Source: Lachnospiraceae bacterium
GTDB taxonomy: Bacteria; Bacillota; Clostridia; Lachnospirales; Lachnospiraceae
NCBI GenBank assembly: GCA_009774375.1
Contig: VSNO01000016.1
Coordinates: forward strand, 1 to 39,385
DNA length: 39,385 bases
Direction of reading: 5' to 3'
Shown here: in pieces, positions 1-8,369 of the stretch
Position numbering within the stretch: position 1 is the stretch's first letter
Layout of the letters: the number at the start of each line of letters is the position of its first letter
Program-made: the position numbers and the translations under genes
The notes under the pieces: generated by a model
Database searches by the model: none
Seen by the model: the letters and a program-made list of their open reading frames with translations, nothing else
Told to the model about the DNA's origin: nothing

Positions 1-2
1 AC

Positions 3-1607
3 GGAGCAGAGGCTCGTAAGACATTAGAGACAGGTGTAAATAAGCTGGCGGACACTGTGAGCGTGACACTGGGACCCAAAGGAAGAAATGTTGTTCTCGA
101 CAAATCATTCGGCGCACCGCTGATCACAAATGACGGCGTTACGATCGCAAAGGAGATCGAGCTTGAGGACGCGTTCGAGAACATGGGCGCACAGCTTGTC
201 AAGGAAGTTGCGACCAAGACAAACGACGTGGCGGGCGATGGTACGACGACAGCTACGGTTCTCGCACAGGCTATGATCAGCGAGGGAATGAAGAACCTGG
301 CAGCAGGCGCAAACCCGATCATTTTGAGAAAAGGTATGAAGAAAGCGACAAACTGTGCAGTGGACGCGATCGCAGCCATGAGCTCCAAGGTAAATGGCAA
401 GCAGCACATCGCAAGAGTCGCAACGGTTTCCTCCGGCGATGAGGAAGTCGGAAACATGGTAGCGGACGCGATGGAGAAGGTTTCCGGCGACGGCGTTATC
501 ACGATCGAGGAATCCAAGACGATGCAGACAGAGCTTGACCTGGTGGAAGGTATGCAGTTCGACCGCGGATATATCTCAGCTTACATGGCGACAGACATGG
601 ATAAGATGGAAGCGACCATGGAGGATCCGTATATTCTGATCACAGACAAGAAGATCTCCAATATCCAGGAGATCCTGCCGGTATTAGAGCAGGTAGTACA
701 GTCTGGCGCAAAGCTTCTGATCATCGCAGAGGATGTTGAGGGCGAGGCGCTCACGACGCTGATCGTCAATAAACTGCGCGGCACATTCAATGTGGTCGCT
801 GTGAAGGCTCCCGGATACGGCGACAGGAGAAAGGCTATGCTCGAGGATATCGCGATCCTCACAGGCGGCCAGGTGATCAGCGAGGAGCTGGGTCTGGACC
901 TCAAGGAAGCGACACTGGAGCAGTGCGGACGCGCGAAGTCTGTAAAGGTTCAGAAGGAGAACACCATCATCGTCGACGGCGAGGGCGACAAGGCAGCGAT
1001 CGATGCGAGGATCTCACAGATCAAGAAGCAGGTTGAGGAGACAACATCTGATTTCGACAAGGAGAAGCTGCAGGAGAGACTTGCAAAGCTTGCAGGCGGT
1101 GTGGCAGTGATCCGTGTCGGCGCAGCGACAGAGACAGAGATGAAGGAAGCAAAACTCCGCATGGAGGATGCGCTCAACGCGACAAGGGCAGCAGTGGAGG
1201 AAGGTATCATCGCAGGCGGCGGATCTGCTTACATCCATGCTTCCAAGAAGGTTGCAGAGCTTGTTGACACGCTGGAGGGCGACGAGAAGACAGGTGCCAA
1301 GATCGTGCTGAAGGCGCTGGATGCACCGCTGCATATCATCGTTGCAAACGCAGGTCTCGAAGGAAGCGTTATCGTAAATAAGGTGAGAGAGTCCAAAGCT
1401 GGTATCGGCTTTGATGCAGCGAAGGAAGAGTATGTGGATATGGTTGAGGCTGGTATCCTTGATCCGGTCAAGGTTACAAGAAGCGCACTGCAGAATGCAT
1501 GCTCCGTGGCAAGCACACTCCTCACGACAGAGTCTGTTGTGGCAAACATCAAGGAGGACACGCCGGCAATGCCTGCAGGTGGTCCTGGAATGGGCGGAAT
1601 GATGTAA
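3..1607 (+). CDS. groEL: Chaperonin GroEL (Hsp60), 5' end cut off by window edge
   Basis: This is the large subunit of the GroEL-GroES cytosolic folding chamber, which refolds proteins using ATP. The reading frame is open from base 3, where the residues GAEARKTLETG match the normal GroEL N-terminus, so only about seven codons are missing; the GTG at 57 is internal and is not the start. Hallmarks are the ATP-site segments NDGVTIAKEIELED and AGDGTTTATVLAQ, and the Gly/Met-rich tail ending GGPGMGGMM. About 534 residues are visible, against roughly 540 for the family. groES would be expected just upstream, outside the window. A strong terminator follows, so groEL ends its operon. Confidence 0.98.
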   Translation, partial: GAEARKTLETGVNKLADTVSVTLGPKGRNVVLDKSFGAPLITNDGVTIAKEIELEDAFENMGAQLVKEVATKTNDVAGDGTTTATVLAQAMISEGMKNLAAGANPIILRKGMKKATNCAVDAIAAMSSKVNGKQHIARVATVSSGDEEVGNMVADAMEKVSGDGVITIEESKTMQTELDLVEGMQFDRGYISAYMATDMDKMEATMEDPYILITDKKISNIQEILPVLEQVVQSGAKLLIIAEDVEGEALTTLIVNKLRGTFNVVAVKAPGYGDRRKAMLEDIAILTGGQVISEELGLDLKEATLEQCGRAKSVKVQKENTIIVDGEGDKAAIDARISQIKKQVEETTSDFDKEKLQERLAKLAGGVAVIRVGAATETEMKEAKLRMEDALNATRAAVEEGIIAGGGSAYIHASKKVAELVDTLEGDEKTGAKIVLKALDAPLHIIVANAGLEGSVIVNKVRESKAGIGFDAAKEEYVDMVEAGILDPVKVTRSALQNACSVASTLLTTESVVANIKEDTPAMPAGGPGMGGMM

Positions 1608-1624
1608 TAAAAGGAATCAATTTG

Positions 1625-1655
1625 TGGGGAACGCAGAAGTGCGTTCCCCATTTTT
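1625..1655 (+). terminator. Rho-independent terminator after groEL
   Basis: A 10-bp perfect stem (GGGGAACGCA / TGCGTTCCCC) with a GAAG loop is followed by five Ts. It lies 18 bases after the groEL stop codon and separates groEL from the Crp/Fnr gene. Confidence 0.92.
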
Positions 1656-1672
1656 AGGCATGTATATGTTAT

Positions 1673-1700
1673 TGAAACATTTTAAGTTGTATGTTATGCT
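1673..1700 (+). promoter_or_regulatory. Predicted sigma-A promoter of the Crp/Fnr gene
   Basis: TTGAAA at 1673-1678 and TATGCT at 1695-1700 are separated by 16 bases. The start codon lies about 50 bases downstream. No copy of the TGTAAC palindrome found before grcA is seen here, so autoregulation is not indicated. Confidence 0.5.
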
Positions 1701-1753
1701 AATTCTAATATTCCGTGAACAAGGATTGGTTTGTGTGAAAGGGTGAGGACGAT

Positions 1754-2440
1754 ATGGTAGAAAACATCAAGGACTGTGACCAGATCCATCTGTTTCGGGA
1801 CATCAGCAGGGAGGAGATCGAGAAGATGTTCCGCTGTTCGAAAACCGTCGAGCGCTCCTTTGAGGAGGGAAGCTACATCTTCCGCCAGGGCGAGACGCCG
1901 AGGAATCTGTTCCTGGTGCTCGAGGGCACAGTCATGATCTCAAAGGATTTCGCGTCGGGAAAGCGGGATGTGCTTTTTATGGTAGGGCAGGGTGACGTCT
2001 TTGGGGAGATGTTTCTTTTTGCGGACACCAAGGCGTACTGGTACGATGCCATCGCGCAGGGGAGAGTGAAGGTGCTCGAGATCCCGTGGCAGTTTTTTTA
2101 CTGTTTTTGCAGCAATGCCTGTGAGCATCACCGCATGATCACCAGAAACATGCTTGAGATTCAGTCCGAAAAAAATTTTACGATGACGAGGAAGCTCCAT
2201 CTGCTGTCGGGAACGACGCTGCGCGAGCGCATTGCCCTGTGGCTGATCGAGCAGACGGACGCCGCCGGGGCGGATACTGTCAGGCTCGCTATGAACAGGG
2301 AGGAGCTGGCGGATTATCTGGGCACGACGAGACCGTCCCTGTCGAGGGAGCTGATGAAGATGCAGCAGGAACATCTGATCGAAGCAGACAGGAATACGAT
2401 CAGGATTGTGGATCGGGATGCGCTGGAGACGTTGTATTAA
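1754..2440 (+). CDS. Crp/Fnr-family transcriptional regulator
   Basis: A 228-residue DNA-binding regulator. Residues 12-125 form a cyclic-nucleotide-binding-like beta barrel (EGSYIFRQGE, VLEGTVMISK, GDVFGEMFLF), followed by a dimer helix and a C-terminal winged helix with recognition helix around 191-203 (TTRPSLSREL). The classical N-terminal Fnr iron-sulfur cysteine cluster is absent, but C117, C119 and C123 are close together and could bind metal or sense redox; that is inference. The ATG at 1754 has an AAGGGTGAGG ribosome site. The next gene is a glycyl-radical cofactor preceded by a 16-bp palindrome of the Crp/Fnr type, making this the likely activator of that gene. The ligand cannot be read from the sequence. 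Confidence 0.9.
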   Translation: MVENIKDCDQIHLFRDISREEIEKMFRCSKTVERSFEEGSYIFRQGETPRNLFLVLEGTVMISKDFASGKRDVLFMVGQGDVFGEMFLFADTKAYWYDAIAQGRVKVLEIPWQFFYCFCSNACEHHRMITRNMLEIQSEKNFTMTRKLHLLSGTTLRERIALWLIEQTDAAGADTVRLAMNREELADYLGTTRPSLSRELMKMQQEHLIEADRNTIRIVDRDALETLY

Positions 2441-2491
2441 ACATATTGAAAGAAAAATTGTACCTGCAAAAAAACATAAAATATTTAAAAA

Positions 2492-2507
2492 TGTAACAAT
2501 TGTTACA
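2492..2507. promoter_or_regulatory. Palindromic Crp/Fnr-type operator before grcA
   Basis: TGTAACAATTGTTACA is a perfect 16-bp palindrome with the layout TGTAA-N6-TTACA, the half-site spacing used by Crp/Fnr dimers. Its centre (2499.5) is about 41.5 bases upstream of the start site predicted from the -10 element, the class II activator position. The gene just upstream encodes a Crp/Fnr regulator. Confidence 0.72.
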
Positions 2508-2528
2508 GAAATTTCTCCTGAAATTCAA

Positions 2529-2534
2529 TATACT
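2529..2534 (+). promoter_or_regulatory. -10 element of the grcA promoter, weak or no -35
   Basis: TATACT is a good -10 box, but no -35 match lies 16-18 bases upstream; the palindromic operator occupies that place. This is the usual structure of an activator-dependent promoter. Transcription would start near 2541, leaving a leader of about 70 bases before the grcA start codon. Confidence 0.55.
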
Positions 2535-2609
2535 AAAATCACAAAAGAACAGCGCATAATAAATAAAGCACAGGAACAATCAGTTTATTTTATAAAAGGA
2601 GGAATTATC

Positions 2610-2849
2610 ATGACAGATAACGCACAGGTAAGCAACTTAGTCAATCTTTTGGATGGATACGCGACAAAGGGCGGCCATCATCTCAATGTCAATGTTCTCA
2701 ACAGGGATACATTGCTGGATGCACAGAAGCACCCGGAGAACTATCCGCAGCTCACGATCAGGGTTTCGGGATATGCCGTAAACTTTATCAAGCTGACACC
2801 GGAGCAGCAGGCGGACGTTATCTCCAGAACGTTCCACGAGGCAATTTAG
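2610..2849 (+). CDS. grcA: Autonomous glycyl-radical cofactor, GrcA/YfiD-like
   Basis: A 79-residue protein that is essentially only the C-terminal glycyl-radical domain of pyruvate formate-lyase. The motif RVSGYAV carries the radical glycine at G54, followed by LTPEQQADVISRTF, and the preceding GGHHLNVNVLNRDTLLDA is also PFL-like. In E. coli the 127-residue GrcA replaces the broken radical domain of oxygen-damaged PFL; this protein lacks the long N-terminal part, so the same job here is inference. The start at 2610 is chosen for its AAAGGAGG site at 2595-2602; the frame stays open upstream to 2406 but without coding character. It probably needs the PFL-activating enzyme. A palindromic operator and an adjacent Crp/Fnr gene point to redox control. 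Confidence 0.88.
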   Translation: MTDNAQVSNLVNLLDGYATKGGHHLNVNVLNRDTLLDAQKHPENYPQLTIRVSGYAVNFIKLTPEQQADVISRTFHEAI

Positions 2850-2890
2850 TTTTTGACGATCTATCATATTTTGTAAAATTCCATTGGCAG

Positions 2891-2916
2891 ACACCGCCCG
2901 CAAGGGGCGGTGTTTT
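2891..2916 (+). terminator. Rho-independent terminator after grcA
   Basis: A 9-bp stem (ACACCGCCC / GGGCGGTGT) with loop GCAAG runs into a TTTT tract, about 40 bases after the grcA stop. grcA is thus a single-gene transcript. Confidence 0.88.
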
Positions 2917-3009
2917 GCGTTTTGGGATAGAAACAATGGACAGGAAACGCAGAACAGTATAAAATATAATTATCTATGTAATAAGAACTGTTAAAGGAGT
3001 GGGATTAAA

Positions 3010-6000
3010 ATGACGTTGGAAATGAGTCTGAGGACAGCGTTCAGCATCATACCATTGATCGGAGCAGTGATACCATTGGTGGGTATCTTTGTCCTCATGA
3101 GTAAGGAGCAGAACAGCTCCTCGACAAATCTGATGGTGGCAAACATCGGCTGCCTGATCATGAACGGCGCGTACTGTCTGATGCTTCGGACAAACAATCC
3201 TTCCGAGGCGACACTGGCGTTGAAGATGGAGTATCTCGGAAATTTTTTGTTTTATTATTTCTTTATCAAATTTATCCTGGCGTACATGCAGCTCGACACG
3301 CGGCATAAGACGATCAGGGTATTTTCAAAAATATGGCTGGTGTTCGAGGCATTTGCCCTGCTCATCATGTGGGATGACAAGAGGCGTGAGATGGCATTCG
3401 GAGAGCTGGACTATGTGGAAGATGTCCGATACGGATATCACTTCTTAAGTCAGGAGGGCGGCGTCGTCTATGCGATCCGCTACGGTTTTCTGACAGCCTT
3501 TCTGCTGGCGCTAATCGGCTACATGATCGTGAGGAGGATACAGCTACGCAATCAGGGCGGGACGGAAAAGCAGAACCTGTCGCATCTGATCATTGCAAAG
3601 TTCGTTGTCATCATACCGCTCGCGCTGGAGCTCCTGTTCAAATTTAACTTTGAGGTCGTTCCGCTCTTCTCCGCAGTGGCGGTGCTTCTGATCATACTGA
3701 GTGTTATTGAGGGGGATATCTTTAACATACTCGATCTTGGGCGGGGCTGGATGGTGGAGAATTTTGACGCCATGTTCCTGGTTGCGGACAAATCCTACGG
3801 CTATCTCGACTCCAACAAATATGCAAAGAAAAATTTCGAGGAGCTTTCAGGGATCCATAAGGGAGAAAAGCTCTCAGACCGGTTGGAACGCCTGTTTAAG
3901 TCCGAGGAGGAGGAGATCGTCATTGAAGACCGGCATTACAAGAAGTATATCAGGGATCTGAACGTGAAGAATAAGATCAGGGGCCATGCGATGATCCTCG
4001 TTGATCTGACAGAGAACTACAATATGATGGAGCAGTTAAAAGAAGCAAAGCTGCGTGCGGAGGAGGCGAATGAGTCCAAATCCAATTTCCTGTCAAACAT
4101 GTCGCATGAGATCCGCACGCCGATGAACGCGATCGTGGGAATGACGGAGATTCTTCTGAGAAGCGACTTGAGTGAGCAGGACAGGGGATATCTGATGAAC
4201 ATCAAAAACTCCGGCGCTTCGCTGCTCACGATCATCAATGATATCCTTGATTTTTCCAAGATCGAGTCAGGCAAGCTCGAGATCATAGAGGAGGAGTATG
4301 AGCCGATGTCCATACTGAGCGACCTCAGCATGATATTCCTCAACAGGATCGGCGACAAACCGATAGAACTGATATTTGATATTGACAAGGATCTGCCAAA
4401 CAGGCTGTACGGGGATTCGATCCGGATCAGACAGGTCATCATCAACATCGCCAATAACGCGATCAAGTTTACAGAGGCGGGGTATGTCAGACTCACGATA
4501 AAGATGACGCGGATGGCAGAGGCGGACATGGTGGATCTGGCGATCTCGATCCGGGACTCCGGCCAGGGGATCAAGCCGGACGATCTGAAAAAGTTGTTTG
4601 GTTCTTTCCAGCAGGTTGACACGAAGAAAAACAGGAACAAGGAGGGAACGGGGCTGGGACTTGCGATATCAAAACAGCTCGTGGAGAACATGGGCGGACA
4701 GATCGGCGTGAGGAGCGAGTACGGCAAAGGAAGCGAATTTTATTTCAATATTCCGCAGAGGGTGGTCGGCAGCCAGATCGCGGCGGTCATCAAGGAGGAG
4801 GCGATCGTCCATGAGCCGATGGTCGTGAGCGGCCTTATGGGGGATCAGCGCCTTCTGGAGCAGATGAAACATATGGCGGAGGGCTACGGCCTGCGGTATG
4901 TGGACTGCTATCAGGCGAGGGATAACGGCGACAAGGTGGACTTTTTCTTTGTGGACGAAGGTGTCTATCGGGATCTGAAAGAAAATATCGAGAAGCACTT
5001 TGTCGCGAACGGTACAGAGCTCTGCGTGCTGCAGAATCCCATGAGGGAGAATGTGTGGAACGAACAGGTTACGGTTGTCAATAAGCCCCTGTATACACTG
5101 AATTTCTGCCAGGTGATCAACCATGAGACCACGGCAGTCTTCGTCGAGACGGACAATGTGATGAATTTTGTCGCGCCCCAGGCACAGATCCTGATCGTGG
5201 ACGACAACGAGATGAACCTCAAGGTGGCAAGGGGGCTGCTGCAGCCGCTGCGGATGAACATCGACACAGCCAGCTCCGGAAAGCAGGCGATCGAGATGGT
5301 GCAGGAAAAACGGTATCATATCGTCTTTATGGACCACATGATGCCCGTGATGGACGGTGTGGAGACGACGCAGAATATCCGGAAGCTTGCGGACGAATAC
5401 ATTCAGAACATGCCGATCATCGCGCTGACAGCCAACGCGGTCATGGGCGCGCGGGAGATCTTTAAGGAAGCGGGAATGAATGATTTTGTGGCAAAACCGA
5501 TCGAGCTAAAGGATATCTGCAGCAAGATCCGCGCATGGCTTCCCAACGAGCTGGTGCATAAACTGTCAGCGCCTGCCGCAGTGCAGGAGCAGATACCGCA
5601 GCAGGAGCTTCCTGTCATTGAGGGACTCAATGTCGCGGAGGGCGTTAAGAATTCCGGCAGCCTGGAACTGTTTACGAACCTGTTGGGCGATTTTTACAAA
5701 TTAATCGACCTGAAGTCGACAAAAATTGAAAAATGTCTTGCAGACGGAATGATTCGCGATTATACTATAGAGGTACATGCACTGAAAAATACGGCGCGCA
5801 TGATCGGGGCGCTGGAACTCTCAGAGCTGTTTTACAAGATGGAGCAGTGCGGAAATGCAGAGGACATAGAGACGATCGCCAGGGAAAATCCTGCCGTCAT
5901 GGAGCTGTGCAGGAGTTACAAGCCGATATTGGAGCCATATGGAAAGGCAAACGAGCAGGAAAAGAAGGAAGTCCCGAGGGCAAAGATCATAGAGGCGCTT

Positions 6001-6201
6001 GACAGGATCAATGCTGCCATGGACAGTTTTGATCTCGACGGAGCAGATGCAGCGCTTTCGGAGCTTGAGGAGTACCGGCTTCCAGAGGCGCTCGGCCCTT
6101 ATATGGAAGAGCTGAGGGCTTTTGTGGCTGATGTGGCAATGGAAGACGTCATGAATACAGGGAAAAAGATGATAGAAGTACTTGAAGGGCTCACAGAATA
6201 A
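3010..6201 (+). CDS. Hybrid sensor histidine kinase with 7TM sensor, receiver and HPt domains
   Basis: A 1063-residue membrane kinase that carries a whole phosphorelay in one chain. The order is seven predicted membrane helices within residues 10-235, a PAS-like region about 245-340, a dimerisation/phosphoacceptor domain with H366 in SNMSHEIRTPMNA, an ATPase domain (N-box near 479, DSGQGI, GTGLGLAIS), a receiver with acidic pair D731/D732 and phospho-acceptor D775 (VFMDHMMPVMDG), and a C-terminal HPt domain with H923 in EVHALKNTARM. The stretch about 595-715 resembles a degraded second receiver and has no clear phospho-site. The ATG has an AAAGGAGTGGG site. The double-receiver protein 16 bases downstream is the probable final acceptor. 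The signal is unknown. Confidence 0.93.
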   Translation: MTLEMSLRTAFSIIPLIGAVIPLVGIFVLMSKEQNSSSTNLMVANIGCLIMNGAYCLMLRTNNPSEATLALKMEYLGNFLFYYFFIKFILAYMQLDTRHKTIRVFSKIWLVFEAFALLIMWDDKRREMAFGELDYVEDVRYGYHFLSQEGGVVYAIRYGFLTAFLLALIGYMIVRRIQLRNQGGTEKQNLSHLIIAKFVVIIPLALELLFKFNFEVVPLFSAVAVLLIILSVIEGDIFNILDLGRGWMVENFDAMFLVADKSYGYLDSNKYAKKNFEELSGIHKGEKLSDRLERLFKSEEEEIVIEDRHYKKYIRDLNVKNKIRGHAMILVDLTENYNMMEQLKEAKLRAEEANESKSNFLSNMSHEIRTPMNAIVGMTEILLRSDLSEQDRGYLMNIKNSGASLLTIINDILDFSKIESGKLEIIEEEYEPMSILSDLSMIFLNRIGDKPIELIFDIDKDLPNRLYGDSIRIRQVIINIANNAIKFTEAGYVRLTIKMTRMAEADMVDLAISIRDSGQGIKPDDLKKLFGSFQQVDTKKNRNKEGTGLGLAISKQLVENMGGQIGVRSEYGKGSEFYFNIPQRVVGSQIAAVIKEEAIVHEPMVVSGLMGDQRLLEQMKHMAEGYGLRYVDCYQARDNGDKVDFFFVDEGVYRDLKENIEKHFVANGTELCVLQNPMRENVWNEQVTVVNKPLYTLNFCQVINHETTAVFVETDNVMNFVAPQAQILIVDDNEMNLKVARGLLQPLRMNIDTASSGKQAIEMVQEKRYHIVFMDHMMPVMDGVETTQNIRKLADEYIQNMPIIALTANAVMGAREIFKEAGMNDFVAKPIELKDICSKIRAWLPNELVHKLSAPAAVQEQIPQQELPVIEGLNVAEGVKNSGSLELFTNLLGDFYKLIDLKSTKIEKCLADGMIRDYTIEVHALKNTARMIGALELSELFYKMEQCGNAEDIETIARENPAVMELCRSYKPILEPYGKANEQEKKEVPRAKIIEALDRINAAMDSFDLDGADAALSELEEYRLPEALGPYMEELRAFVADVAMEDVMNTGKKMIEVLEGLTE

Positions 6202-6217
6202 AAAGTGGAGGTTTATT

Positions 6218-6979
6218 ATGCAAAAAGTATTGATTGTATCGGAGGTACAGAGTTACCTGCTCGTATCACTCCAGGAAAGGCTTGAGGAAGCGGACTGCTG
6301 CGTGATGAACACGCATGCGCATCCGGATGTGCTCAGCAAAATAAAGGAGAATATAGATCTGATCTTTATCTTTGCAGATGAGGAGCTTATGAGGCTGAAT
6401 CAGGGACTTACATATCTGAAAGACCAGGCGGTGGAGAAGGATATCCCGATATTTGTCACAGGTGATCCCCTGGAGATCGCGGAGATCATCAAGGTTATTC
6501 CACTGCACCTGATCCAGAAGGAGTTTCCGCGTCCGATCAATGTCAATGAGGTCGCGGAAGCGATCGAATCGTACCTGAAAATATTTGGAAAGCAGAATAA
6601 AAAGAAGATCCTCGTGGTGGACGATTCCGGTGCGATGCTCCGGAATGTAAAGGGATGGCTGGAAGACAAGTATCAGGTGATCCTTGCCAATTCCGGCGCC
6701 ATGGCGATCAAATATCTCTCAACGAACAGACCGGATCTGGTGCTGCTCGACTATGAGATGCCGATCGTTGACGGCAAGCAGGTGCTCGGTATGATCCGGA
6801 GTGAGATCGAGTTTGCGGATATACCTGTCATGTTTCTCACCAGCAAGGGGGATAAGGAGAGTGTCATGCAGGTCATGGAGCTGAAGCCGGACGGGTACCT
6901 GCTCAAGACGATGCCGCCGGAGCAGATCAAGAAGTCGGTGGACACTTTCTTTGAAAAGCGGAAGGCAATTCATAACTAA
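6218..6979 (+). CDS. Double-receiver response regulator without an output domain
   Basis: A 253-residue protein. Residues 1-120 have a receiver-like beginning (VLIVSEVQSYLL) but lack the acidic pair and phospho-aspartate. Residues 128-250 form an intact receiver: ILVVDDSGAM, D178 in VLLDYEMPIVDG, MFLTSKGDKES and the lysine in YLLKTM. No DNA-binding or enzymatic domain follows, so it probably acts by protein contact or as a phosphate relay for the HPt of the kinase encoded just upstream. The ATG at 6218 is preferred over the upstream in-frame start at 6182 because of a GTGGAGG site, and because 6182 lies inside the kinase gene. A terminator follows at once. Confidence 0.88.
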   Translation: MQKVLIVSEVQSYLLVSLQERLEEADCCVMNTHAHPDVLSKIKENIDLIFIFADEELMRLNQGLTYLKDQAVEKDIPIFVTGDPLEIAEIIKVIPLHLIQKEFPRPINVNEVAEAIESYLKIFGKQNKKKILVVDDSGAMLRNVKGWLEDKYQVILANSGAMAIKYLSTNRPDLVLLDYEMPIVDGKQVLGMIRSEIEFADIPVMFLTSKGDKESVMQVMELKPDGYLLKTMPPEQIKKSVDTFFEKRKAIHN

Positions 6980-6986
6980 TAAACAG

Positions 6987-7013
6987 AAAACCGGGTGTAC
7001 AGTGCCCGGTTTT
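6987..7013 (+). terminator. Terminator after the kinase / double-receiver operon
   Basis: A 9-bp stem AAAACCGGG / CCCGGTTTT with a 9-base loop ends in TTTT, eight bases after the stop. The A-tract on the left also lets it act in the opposite direction. Confidence 0.8.
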
Positions 7014-7051
7014 CCATTGCATGACGGATCAGAATGGGAGGGCGGCAGGAT

Positions 7052-7816
7052 ATGGCGGCAAGGGTATATGGCAGCGAGATGCGCGCCATTTGGCTGGGAG
7101 ACCGGACGATCCAATATGAGCTTACCAGAAAGTCTGTGAAGAACGTGAACCTGCGGATCGACGCTGCAGGGAATGTGAAGGTTTCCGCCTCGCGGCGTGT
7201 CCCGCTGGATTTTATAGAGGGATTTCTGCGCCAGAAGCAGGAACTGATCGTCTCTGCGGTCGGGAGGGCGGAGGAGAACCGCCGCAGGCAGCAGGAACAG
7301 CCGCCGCAGGCCGCCAGGCAGTATGCGGACGGAGAGCAGCTGACAATACTGGGTAAGAGGCGTGCAGTCAGGACGGCACAGGCAGTTCAGGGCAAAAAGG
7401 AGTGCATCGTGCTGGAGGAGGATGCCATCTGCTTTCATGTGAAGGATCCGCAGAATGTACGCCATAAAGAACTTATGTATGAGCGATGGCTGGGGTCATA
7501 CCAGCGTGACGTGTATGAGGAGATCTGCAGTCAGACCTATGAACAGTTTCGGGAGTACGGCGTGGATCATCCGGTCATCCGGATACGCCGCATGACATCC
7601 AGGTGGGGATCCTGCCAGCCATACAGAGGGATAGTGACATTGAACAGCCGGCTGATCGAGACGCCGGTCTGCTGTATTGAGTATGTGGTGATGCATGAAT
7701 TCTGTCACTTTATCCATCCGGATCACTCCAGGGCGTTTCATGCGCTGATGACAGGAATGATGCCGGACTGGAAGCAGCGAAAACAGCTGCTCAACTCCAT
7801 ATCGGAGTGGAATTAA
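7052..7816 (+). CDS. YgjP/DUF45-type metal-dependent hydrolase (SprT-like)
   Basis: About 254 residues of the M48-related YgjP family (DUF45). The zinc site is visible in VMHEFCHFIHPDHSRAFH, with the HExxH helix and further His residues, preceded by the conserved RRMTSRWGSCQP and LNSRLIETP segments. Members of this family are soluble and have no settled substrate. The ATG at 7052 has GGGAGGG nine bases upstream; a slightly longer start at 7034 is possible but falls on that site. It begins a rightward cluster of small genes after a terminator. Confidence 0.85.
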   Translation: MAARVYGSEMRAIWLGDRTIQYELTRKSVKNVNLRIDAAGNVKVSASRRVPLDFIEGFLRQKQELIVSAVGRAEENRRRQQEQPPQAARQYADGEQLTILGKRRAVRTAQAVQGKKECIVLEEDAICFHVKDPQNVRHKELMYERWLGSYQRDVYEEICSQTYEQFREYGVDHPVIRIRRMTSRWGSCQPYRGIVTLNSRLIETPVCCIEYVVMHEFCHFIHPDHSRAFHALMTGMMPDWKQRKQLLNSISEWN

Positions 7817-7829
7817 CGGGGGAGTGTTG

Positions 7830-8369
7830 ATGATGTACGAACATGTGACGCATATCTTTGGTCCGGTGTATGACCGGGATTCAAGGATCCTGATCCTGGG
7901 CTCCATGCCCTCTGTCAAGTCGCGGGAGCAGCAGTTTTATTACGGACATCCGCAGAACCGTTTCTGGAAAGTGCTCCCGGCAGTGCTGAGGGAGCCGGAG
8001 CCGGGAACGGTCGCGGAAAAAAGAGACTTTTTGCTGCGCAACAATGTAGCGCTGTGGGATGTGATAGCATCCTGTGATATCATAGGCTCGTCGGACAGCA
8101 GCATAAAGAATGTTCAGGCGAATGATATGAACAGAATACTGTCTGCCGCGGATATCGGAATGATATTCCTCAATGGCGGGAAGGCATATGAGTTGTTTAT
8201 GAAGTATTGCGATAGTACAATACAAAAGGATGCCCATGGGGGCAGGCCGAAGCTCGTCAGGCTGCCTTCCACAAGTCCCGCCAACGCGGCGTGGTCCCTC
8301 GGGCGGCTGACAGAAGCCTGGGGAGAGGCGATCCTGGGAGAAGGGGGTATCGGACGCGATGGGGTATGA
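7830..8369 (+). CDS. DNA-deoxyinosine glycosylase (uracil-DNA glycosylase superfamily)
   Basis: About 179 residues of the single-domain UDG superfamily, subgroup annotated as DNA-deoxyinosine (hypoxanthine) glycosylase. It would remove deaminated adenine from DNA in base excision repair. The family motifs are ILILGSMPSVKSREQQFYYG with HPQNRFWK near the N-terminus, NVALWDVIASC in the middle and LPSTSPANAAW near the C-terminus. Starts at GTG 7824, TTG 7827, ATG 7830 and ATG 7833 are in frame; ATG 7830 gives the best distance from the GGGGGAG site. The end overlaps the next gene by 11 bases, suggesting coupled translation. Confidence 0.87.
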   Translation: MMYEHVTHIFGPVYDRDSRILILGSMPSVKSREQQFYYGHPQNRFWKVLPAVLREPEPGTVAEKRDFLLRNNVALWDVIASCDIIGSSDSSIKNVQANDMNRILSAADIGMIFLNGGKAYELFMKYCDSTIQKDAHGGRPKLVRLPSTSPANAAWSLGRLTEAWGEAILGEGGIGRDGV

